A DNA stretch of 6,579 bases from Actinomycetota bacterium (GTDB lineage Bacteria > Actinomycetota > Geothermincolia > Fen-727 > Anoxymicrobiaceae), in the NCBI GenBank assembly GCA_018894655.1, contig JAHIPE010000105.1, positions 1-6,579 of the forward strand. The letters run 5' to 3'. Positions within the stretch are counted from its first letter, which is position 1. Every line of letters starts with the position of its first letter. This document shows positions 1-4,307 of the stretch, in pieces. The translations under genes were made by a program, and so were the position numbers. Under the pieces are notes generated by a model. The model ran no database searches, was not told the DNA's origin, and saw only the letters and a program-made list of their open reading frames with translations.

Positions 1-605
1 ACCTGGTGCCCCTCGAGCCGGACGGGGAGTGGGTGAAAGCGCTACGGGACCTGCTGCCGGAACTTCCCTACGCCAGGGTGCGGAGGTTCGCCTCGGAGTA
101 CGGGCTGTCCCGGGAGATAGCGGAGACGCTCACCGGCTGCCGGGCGCTGGCCGATTACTTCGAGGAGGCGGCGGGGGCGGGGCAGGACCCGGTGGTGGTG
201 GCAAGGTGGATAGCGGGGGACCTGGCGGCGCTCCTGAACGACGCCGAAGTTCCGATAGGGAGGTGCCCGGTCGGCACCGGTCATCTTGCCGAACTGGTGG
301 AACTCATTAACAGTGGGGCCATCTCGGGAAAGATGGCCAAAGACGTGTTAAAGGAAGCGTTTGAGTCCGGGAAGGCCCCCCGGCGGATAGTGGAGGAGAA
401 GGGGCTTTCCCAGATAGCCGATGAGTCCGAGCTCGAGAAGCTGGTGGACGAGGTCATCGAGGAGAACCCGGAGGCGGCCGGTGACCTGCGCGACGGAAAG
501 GACCAGGCTTTGAAGTTCCTGATGGGGCAGGTCATGAAGAAAACGCGCGGCAAGGCCAACCCCGGTACCGCCTCGGATATCATCCGCAAGAAGCTGGCCC
601 TGTAA
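1..605 (+). CDS. gatB: Aspartyl/glutamyl-tRNA(Asn/Gln) amidotransferase subunit B, 3' part
   Basis: The gene enters from the left edge (first full codon at base 3) and ends at TAA 603-605; about 200 C-terminal residues are visible of a protein normally near 480, so the catalytic cradle is missing. GatB is the tRNA-binding subunit of GatCAB, the cytoplasmic complex that converts mischarged Glu-tRNA(Gln) or Asp-tRNA(Asn) to the correct aminoacyl-tRNA. The fragment opens with the conserved PLEPD segment that ends the cradle domain, followed by the helical stretch around LPELPYARVRRF. The last ~105 residues form the GatB/YqeY tail domain, with SGAISGKMAKDVL, then GQVMKKTRGKANP and a C-terminal helix ending KKLAL. 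The GTG at base 6 is an internal Val codon, not a start. The gene converges on gcvH and shows no functional link to it. The family call is confident from sequence recall. Confidence 0.95.
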   Translation, partial: LVPLEPDGEWVKALRDLLPELPYARVRRFASEYGLSREIAETLTGCRALADYFEEAAGAGQDPVVVARWIAGDLAALLNDAEVPIGRCPVGTGHLAELVELINSGAISGKMAKDVLKEAFESGKAPRRIVEEKGLSQIADESELEKLVDEVIEENPEAAGDLRDGKDQALKFLMGQVMKKTRGKANPGTASDIIRKKLAL

Positions 606-633
606 CCCGTACCCCCCGCGCCCCCCCGCTTGA

Positions 634-654
634 GGGCGGTCTCTCAGGCCGCCC
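634..654. terminator. G+C-rich hairpin between convergent gatB and gcvH, possible bidirectional terminator
   Basis: GGGCGG (634-639) can pair with CCGCCC (649-654), with a further T-G wobble (640/648) around a 7-nt loop. It lies 28 nt after the gatB stop and 37 nt beyond the gcvH stop on the opposite strand, a normal place for a shared terminator. Neither strand has a T-run after the stem, so it is not a textbook intrinsic terminator. It may instead block 3' exonucleases or work with Rho. The short palindrome GTGGCCAC follows at 655-662. Confidence 0.4.
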
Positions 655-691
655 GTGGCCACAACAGATCCGCTAAAGCCGAGTGAGTGCC

Positions 692-1075
692 TTAACCCTC
701 TTCCCCGGAGACCAGTTCCTTGTACTCGGCCGCGGAGAGGAGGTTCTCCATCTCGCCGGCGTCGCTCATCTCGATGATGGCGACCCAGCCTTTGCCGTAT
801 GGGTCCTCGTTGATCAGTTCCGGCGCGTCCTCCACCTCCGAGTTGACCTCCTTGACGGTCCCCGATACGGGGGCGTAAAGGTCGGATACGGATTTCCGGG
901 ACTCCACCTCGCCGAAAGCCTCGCCGGCCTCAACCTGGCTGCCGGCTTCCGGCACCTCGAGGAACACTATCTCGCCAAGCTGGTCCTGCGCGAAATGGCT
1001 GAGCCCAACGGTGCCGTCACCCCGAACCCACATATGCTCCTTGTGATACTTCAGATCCTCGGGAAAGTTATCCAT
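692..1075 (-). CDS. gcvH: Glycine cleavage system H protein
   Basis: This 127-residue protein has the usual length of GcvH, the lipoyl carrier that shuttles the aminomethyl group between the P, T and L proteins of the glycine cleavage system; H proteins can also act in lipoate transfer. The family signature is clear: HMWVRGDGTVGLSHFAQDQLG near residues 14-34, then the lipoyl hairpin ESRKSVSDLYAPVSG, where Lys61 aligns with the lipoylated lysine, then NEDPYGKGWV. Arg60 sits where many homologs have Val, a mild variant. The ATG (complement of 1073-1075) has a strong AGGAGGT ribosome site (complement of 1083-1089) 7 nt upstream. A good promoter lies further up. No gcvT, gcvP or lpd is within view, so it is a stand-alone unit here, divergent from the leu/ilv operon. 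Confidence 0.96.
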   Translation of the reverse strand: MDNFPEDLKYHKEHMWVRGDGTVGLSHFAQDQLGEIVFLEVPEAGSQVEAGEAFGEVESRKSVSDLYAPVSGTVKEVNSEVEDAPELINEDPYGKGWVAIIEMSDAGEMENLLSAAEYKELVSGEEG

Positions 1076-1106
1076 TCCACCTACCTCCTGTTATTGTTCC
1101 AAAAGG

Positions 1107-1135
1107 AATATATCAAATGGACGATGCTATTTCAA
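1107..1135 (-). promoter_or_regulatory. Probable sigma70-type promoter of gcvH
   Basis: Read on the - strand, TTGAAA (complement of 1130-1135, 5/6 match to TTGACA) is followed after exactly 17 bp by TATATT (complement of 1107-1112, 5/6 match to TATAAT). Transcription would begin near base 1100 and give a short leader of about 25 nt that holds the AGGAGGT ribosome site. The region is AT-rich in an otherwise G+C-rich window. The call comes from matching consensus by eye. Confidence 0.6.
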
Positions 1136-1147
1136 ACAGGAGTTTTT

Positions 1148-1177
1148 ATGCTAAATTCTCTTCCCAAAACCATCTAA
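1148..1177 (+). CDS. Possible nine-codon leader peptide upstream of leuC (speculative)
   Basis: An ATG at 1148 opens a short frame, MLNSLPKTI, closed by TAA at 1175-1177. CAGGAG at 1137-1142 lies 5 nt upstream as a plausible ribosome site. Two of nine codons are Leu (CTA and CTT, both uncommon in this window) and one is Ile, which would suit an amino-acid-sensing leader before a leu/ilv operon. Against this, the Leu codons are not clustered, the hairpin downstream lacks a T-run, and the candidate leuC promoter overlaps the frame, so the frame is transcribed only if another start site lies upstream. It may be chance. Confidence 0.2.
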   Translation: MLNSLPKTI

Positions 1178-1189
1178 AACCAATACAAT
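1161..1189 (+). promoter_or_regulatory. Candidate promoter of the leuC operon
   Basis: TTCCCA (1161-1166, 4/6 match to the -35 consensus) and TACAAT (1184-1189, 5/6 match to -10) are separated by 17 bp. Transcription would begin near 1196, leaving a leader of about 70 nt with the 1203-1238 hairpin close to its 5' end. The -35 box is weak, so an activator or a different start site is possible. It lies in the AT-rich divergent region shared with gcvH. Confidence 0.4.
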
Positions 1190-1202
1190 AAACTTTCAAC
1201 TC

Positions 1203-1238
1203 GTTCCCCGCCGGGGGCCGGTGGCCCCAGGGGGGAAC
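1203..1238 (+). promoter_or_regulatory. Nested G+C-rich hairpin in the leuC leader
   Basis: GTTCCCC (1203-1209) pairs with GGGGAAC (1232-1238), and inside it GGGGCC (1214-1219) pairs with GGCCCC (1223-1228) around a 3-nt loop. CCCC at 1206-1209 could alternatively pair with GGGG at 1214-1217, so two exclusive folds are possible. The structure ends 10 nt before the leuC ribosome site. No T-run follows, so a simple intrinsic attenuator is unlikely. It could stabilise the mRNA 5' end or control access to the ribosome site. No T-box consensus was found in the leader. Confidence 0.5.
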
Positions 1239-1248
1239 AACGATTATT

Positions 1249-1255
1249 GGAGGGT
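1249..1255 (+). promoter_or_regulatory. Ribosome binding site that decides the leuC start
   Basis: GGAGGGT lies 9 nt upstream of the GTG at 1265. A longer reading from TTG at 1247 would place this site inside the coding sequence, so GTG 1265 is the better start. The resulting N-terminus MGKTISEKIL also matches the usual start of this LeuC type. Confidence 0.75.
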
Positions 1256-1264
1256 AAATCCGCG

Positions 1265-2536
1265 GTGGGCAAGACGATATCGGAGAAGATACTAAGCACG
1301 CACTCGGGCCGGGACGCGTCCGCGGGGAACATCGTGATAGCAGAGCTGGATTTCATGATGGCCCAGGACGGGACCGCACCGTTGGCAATACGTTCCTTTG
1401 AGAGAATGGACGGCACGGCGGTGGCTCACCCCGAGAGGGCCGCGTTCTGCATCGACCACAGCGCGCCGAGCCCCCTGAGGGCGGTCTCCGACCTGCACGA
1501 CCTGATGCGCGCCTTCGCTTCCCGGTACGGCTTCGAGCTGAACGACGTGGGCGAGGGGGTCTGCCACCAGGTGATGCTGGACAAGGGGCACGCGCTTCCC
1601 GGCAGCCTGGTGATAGGGGCCGACTCCCATACCTGCACCTACGGCGCGGTGAACGCCTTCGCAACCGGGGTCGGTTCCACCGACCTGGCGGCGGGGCTGC
1701 TGTCCGGCTCCCTGTGGTTCAAGGTTCCCGAGACGATGACGGTGACCGTGAGCGGGGCGCTTGGGCCGGGGGTCTTCGCAAAGGACGTCGCGTTGATGAT
1801 GGTGGGCGGCATCACCGCCGACGGCGCCACCTACCACGCGCTGGAGATAGGCGGCGAGACGATCAGCGCCATGGGCCTGGACGGGCGGCTGACGATCAGC
1901 AACCTGGCGGTCGAGATGGGGGCGAAGGCCGGCCTCATGGAGGCGGACGAGAAGACGCTGACGTTCTTCCGGGGGAGGACCGACGCCGCGCTGGAGCCGG
2001 TCTCACCGGACCCCGACGCACGGTACGTGGAGGCCGTCGAGTTCGACGTATCGGACCTGGTCCCGCAGGTGGCGAGCCCGCACACCGTGGATAACGTCAG
2101 CGCGGTGGGGGAGGTCGAGGGCACCCCGGTGGCGGAAGGCCTAATCGGCACCTGCACCAACGGTCGGCTGGACGACCTGAGGGTCGCGGCGCGGATAGTC
2201 GAGGGTGGGAATGTGGCCCCGGGAGTGCGTCTCATCGTGGCCCCGGCGTCCAGGGAGGTCATGCTGGGGGCGCTGGCCGAAGGGCTCATCGAGGTGTTCG
2301 TGGAGGCGGGAGCGGTGGTGGTGCCTCCCGGGTGCGCCTGCTGTGTGGGGACGCACCAGGGGGTTCCGGGTGACGGGGAGAACGTGATATCGACCGCCAA
2401 CCGGAACTTCAAGGGGCGCATGGGGAACCCCGAGGCGTTCATATACCTGGCTTCACCGGCGACGGTCGCGGCCAGTTGCCTGGAGGGCAGGATAACGGAC
2501 CCCCGGCGGCACTTCGACAAGTGCCCCGTTCCATAA
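1265..2536 (+). CDS. leuC: 3-isopropylmalate dehydratase large subunit, archaeal/homoaconitase-type (LeuC/HacA family)
   Basis: With the GTG start this is 423 residues, typical for the shorter archaeal-type LeuC. With LeuD it forms a cytoplasmic [4Fe-4S] isomerase of the aconitase superfamily, in leucine synthesis converting 2- to 3-isopropylmalate. Family landmarks include CIDHSAPSP near residue 62, GADSHTCTYGA near 117-127, GVGSTDLAAG and MMVGGITADGATY. The cluster cysteines are Cys297 (GTCTNGR) and Cys357 and Cys360 in PPGCACCVGTHQG; Cys359 is an extra, non-canonical cysteine beside them. Relatives of this type also act on homocitrate, citramalate or citrate-derived substrates, so exact specificity cannot be read from the large subunit. 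The C-terminus ends CPVP with TAA at 2534-2536; these last four codons and the stop lie in the left arm of the 2520-2683 inverted-repeat element. It is the first gene of the + strand operon. Confidence 0.92.
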   Translation: MGKTISEKILSTHSGRDASAGNIVIAELDFMMAQDGTAPLAIRSFERMDGTAVAHPERAAFCIDHSAPSPLRAVSDLHDLMRAFASRYGFELNDVGEGVCHQVMLDKGHALPGSLVIGADSHTCTYGAVNAFATGVGSTDLAAGLLSGSLWFKVPETMTVTVSGALGPGVFAKDVALMMVGGITADGATYHALEIGGETISAMGLDGRLTISNLAVEMGAKAGLMEADEKTLTFFRGRTDAALEPVSPDPDARYVEAVEFDVSDLVPQVASPHTVDNVSAVGEVEGTPVAEGLIGTCTNGRLDDLRVAARIVEGGNVAPGVRLIVAPASREVMLGALAEGLIEVFVEAGAVVVPPGCACCVGTHQGVPGDGENVISTANRNFKGRMGNPEAFIYLASPATVAASCLEGRITDPRRHFDKCPVP

Positions 2537-2541
2537 ATACG
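2520..2541 (+). repeat. Left terminal inverted repeat of the 164-bp element
   Basis: This 22-bp arm is complementary to 2662-2683 apart from base 2523 (G opposite T), with 18 bp (2524-2541) perfect. It overlaps leuC: the codons for the last residues CPVP and the TAA stop (2534-2536) fall inside it. Confidence 0.9.
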
Positions 2542-2661
2542 GTATCGTATCGAGAGCGCCGAGGCGCCGCTCATGCAAGGCGCGCGACCGAGCTGTACTC
2601 CGTGAGTACCGCGAGGGAGCGGAACGCAGCGGGTGCGGATGCATCGACGTTCGAATGCAAG

Positions 2662-2683
2662 CGTATTTATGGAACGGGGTACT
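2662..2683 (-). repeat. Right terminal inverted repeat of the 164-bp element
   Basis: This arm is the inverted copy of 2520-2541. It lies 48 bp before the leuD start and is followed directly by a second, separate hairpin (2686-2709). Confidence 0.9.
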
Positions 2684-2685
2684 AA

Positions 2686-2709
2686 GGCCGCCCCCAAAGT
2701 GGGACGGCC
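2686..2709 (+). other. Hairpin between the repeat element and leuD
   Basis: GGCCG (2686-2690) pairs with CGGCC (2705-2709), continuing with CCC (2691-2693) to GGG (2701-2703) past one bulged A, around a 7-nt loop. It ends about 10 nt before the weak leuD ribosome site. No T-run follows, so it is more likely an mRNA-stability or processing stem than a terminator. Confidence 0.45.
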
Positions 2710-2730
2710 GGCAACGTTTGAGAGGTTGAG

Positions 2731-3243
2731 ATGGTTATAAAAGGAAAAGCGCACCGGTTCGGGGACGATGTCAACACGGACTACATCATCTCCGGCCGGT
2801 ACAAGTTCAAGACCCTGGACATGAACGAGCTGGGACGCCACGTGATGGAGGATCTGGACCCGGAGTTCTACGAGCGCCTGGAGAAGGGGGACTTCCTGGT
2901 CGCGGGAAAGAACTTCGGGTGCGGCTCGTCCAGGGAGCAGGCGCCCCTTGCGCTGAAGGCGGCGGGGGTCGCCTGTGTATTGGCGGAGTCGTTCGCGAGG
3001 ATATACTTCCGCAACTCCATCAACAACGGGCTTCACGCGCTGGTGTGCGACACGTCGGGAATAGCGGATGGGGATCAACTGGAGATCGACCTCGAGAGTG
3101 GTACCATAGGCGACGTTACCACCGGGGCCGAGATAGACAGCGGCCCCCTGCCCGGGGTAATGCGGGGCATACTGTCGGAGGGTGGCCTGGTGGAGTACAT
3201 CAAGAAGTACGGTGGACTGGTCGCGGAGCGCGAAGGTGAGTAA
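2731..3243 (+). CDS. leuD: 3-isopropylmalate dehydratase small subunit, archaeal/homoaconitase-type (LeuD/HacB family)
   Basis: This 170-residue protein is the swivelling small subunit that completes the LeuC active site; the short length fits the archaeal-type LeuD. It begins KGKAHRFGDDVNTDYIISGRY and carries the hallmark GKNFGCGSSREQAP at residues 59-72, then AESFARIYFRNSINNGL at 85-101. The loop after the first conserved segment reads YKFKT (residues 24-28). In characterised relatives this loop helps select the substrate, YLRT being the homoaconitase version as I recall it, so YKFKT leaves the substrate uncertain. REQAP instead of REHAP is also of the homoaconitase-like kind. The ATG at 2731 has only a modest ribosome site (AGAGGT at 2721-2726, 4 nt away), preceded by a hairpin and the repeat element, so translation may differ from leuC. 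The dehydrogenase gene follows after 13 nt. Confidence 0.9.
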   Translation: MVIKGKAHRFGDDVNTDYIISGRYKFKTLDMNELGRHVMEDLDPEFYERLEKGDFLVAGKNFGCGSSREQAPLALKAAGVACVLAESFARIYFRNSINNGLHALVCDTSGIADGDQLEIDLESGTIGDVTTGAEIDSGPLPGVMRGILSEGGLVEYIKKYGGLVAEREGE

Positions 3244-3256
3244 ACCGGAGGGATAG

Positions 3257-4270
3257 ATGGCCAAGAGGAGAGTAACGCTTATCCCCGGAGACGGGGTCGG
3301 GCCGTCCATCGTGGAGGCGGCGTTGGCGGTGATTGAAGCGGCGGGAGCCGAGGTGGAGTGGGACCGGCAGGAGGCCGGCGCCGACGTAATGGACAAGTAC
3401 GGGACACCGCTCCCCGAGGCGGTCCTCGATAACATCCGCGAGAACGGGGTCGCCTACAAGGGGCCGATAACAACCCCGGTGGCAAGCGGCTTCAGAAGCG
3501 TCAACGTAGCGCTGAGAAAGAAGCTGGACCTGTACGCCTGCGTGCGTCCGGCGTTTTACATCGAGGGGGTTCGGACACCGTACAAGGACATCGACCTGGT
3601 GGTGGTGCGGGAGAACCTGGAGGACCTCTACGTGGGAATCGAGCACATGATAACGCCCGATGTCGCCGAGTCCATCAAGGTGATCACCAGAGCAGGGTCC
3701 GAGCGGGTGATCCGCTTCGCGTTCGAGTACGTGAGGAGGTACAACCGCAACAAGCTCACCGTGGTCCACAAGGCCAACATAATGAAGATGACCGACGGGC
3801 TGTTCCTGGACACCGCGCGGAGGCTTTCCGAGGAGTACCCCGACGTGGAGTTCGAGGAGCGGATCGTGGACAACATGTGCATGCAGCTTGTTCAGAAGCC
3901 CCACATCTACGACGTGATGGTCATGCCGAACCTGTACGGTGACATACTGAGCGACCTGTGCGCCGGCCTGATCGGCGGATTGGGGATAGCCCCCAGTTCC
4001 AACCTGGGAGACGGGGAGATGGCGGTGTTCGAGCCGGCTCACGGCAGCGCTCCCAAGTACACCGGCATGGACAAGGTAGACCCCACCGCGCAGATTCTCT
4101 CCGGGTACCTGTTGCTCAAGCATATCGGCCAACAGGAGGCGGCCGAGAGGGTTCTCGCGGGGGTCTCCAGCGTGATAGGAGAGGGCAAGGTCGTCACCTA
4201 TGACATCGGCGGCGACGCAAAGACGAGCGAGATGGCCCGCGCGATCGTGGAAGCCATAGAGAAGGGGTAG
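3257..4270 (+). CDS. Isocitrate/isopropylmalate dehydrogenase family enzyme, isocitrate-dehydrogenase-like
   Basis: This 337-residue protein belongs to the beta-decarboxylating dehydrogenases, which oxidise and decarboxylate a 2-hydroxy-3-carboxy acid with NAD(P)+ and Mg2+. Landmarks are LIPGDGVGPSIVEA at the N-terminus, RENLEDLYVGIEH (118-130), HKANIMKMTDG (171-181) and MPNLYGDILSDLCAGLIGG (223-241). Likely catalytic or metal residues are Tyr125, Lys172, Asp205, Asp229 and Asp233. The substrate loop reads SVNVALRKKLDLYACVRP: Ser81, Asn83 and Arg87 align with the isocitrate-binding Ser, Asn and Arg of E. coli Icd, whereas LeuB has a Leu-rich LLxLR pattern here. The protein most resembles the NAD-isocitrate dehydrogenase branch, while the leuCD neighbours suggest leuB; I therefore give no symbol. 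Cofactor cues conflict: HGSAPKYTG (Lys267, Tyr268) resembles NADP enzymes, while YDIGGDAK resembles NAD enzymes. GGAGGG at 3247-3252 serves the ATG. Confidence 0.85.
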   Translation: MAKRRVTLIPGDGVGPSIVEAALAVIEAAGAEVEWDRQEAGADVMDKYGTPLPEAVLDNIRENGVAYKGPITTPVASGFRSVNVALRKKLDLYACVRPAFYIEGVRTPYKDIDLVVVRENLEDLYVGIEHMITPDVAESIKVITRAGSERVIRFAFEYVRRYNRNKLTVVHKANIMKMTDGLFLDTARRLSEEYPDVEFEERIVDNMCMQLVQKPHIYDVMVMPNLYGDILSDLCAGLIGGLGIAPSSNLGDGEMAVFEPAHGSAPKYTGMDKVDPTAQILSGYLLLKHIGQQEAAERVLAGVSSVIGEGKVVTYDIGGDAKTSEMARAIVEAIEKG

Positions 4271-4307
4271 AAAGGCCGGACCGGCGGGATTGAACGGGGG
4301 CTGGGAT

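Larger units (their letters stand above)
2520..2683. repeat. Palindromic 164-bp element with 22-bp terminal inverted repeats (MITE-like or structured RNA), unrecognised
   Basis: The ends are inverted copies: CCCCGTTCCATAAATACG (2524-2541) is the exact reverse complement of 2662-2679. Pairing extends outward to 2520/2683 with a single G-T mismatch. Inside, CGT-A-TCGAG (2546-2554) can pair with 2650-2657 with one bulged A; GAGCG/CGCTC makes a side hairpin (2554-2572); ATGCA (2573-2577) pairs with TGCAT (2640-2644); CGCGC (2581-2585) can pair with 2633-2637 with one wobble; and GTACTC-CGT-GAGTAC forms a perfect central hairpin (2595-2609). The whole folds as one long rod with a side arm. It contains no convincing gene. 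The flanks show no clear target-site duplication. It fills most of the 194-nt leuC-leuD gap and includes the leuC stop codon. It may be a non-autonomous mobile repeat or a conserved RNA processing or regulatory element; I know of no named family it matches. Confidence 0.8.

Noticed and set aside
683..1177. A 164-codon open frame on the + strand opposite gcvH
   Set aside because: The - strand protein is an unmistakable GcvH with promoter and ribosome site; only the last nine codons of this frame (1148-1177) have a plausible ribosome site and are discussed separately.
2601..2613. T-box-like string GTACCGCG within the repeat element
   Set aside because: Only eight bases agree with the T-box consensus, the UGGN that must pair with the tRNA end reads GAGT, there is no downstream intrinsic terminator, and it lies between leuC and leuD, not in the leader.
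2645..2663. tRNA T-arm-like GTTCGAAT
   Set aside because: The closing G-C pair of the T-loop is absent (G opposite G) and no acceptor, D or anticodon arms can be assembled around it; it forms part of the element's own stem.
2476..2685. A 69-codon open frame on the + strand through the repeat element
   Set aside because: It begins out of frame inside leuC, has no ribosome site and simply follows the palindromic element; no protein family is recognisable.
1831..3435. A 534-codon open frame on the - strand across leuC, the gap and leuD
   Set aside because: It is antisense to two clearly recognised genes, matches no family I know, has a composition typical of reversed G+C-rich coding DNA, and lacks a good ribosome site.
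4271..4307. Short GCCG-GAC-CGGC stem between the dehydrogenase and ilvD genes
   Set aside because: A 4-bp stem in G+C-rich DNA is expected by chance and has no T-run; it is too weak to call a terminator.
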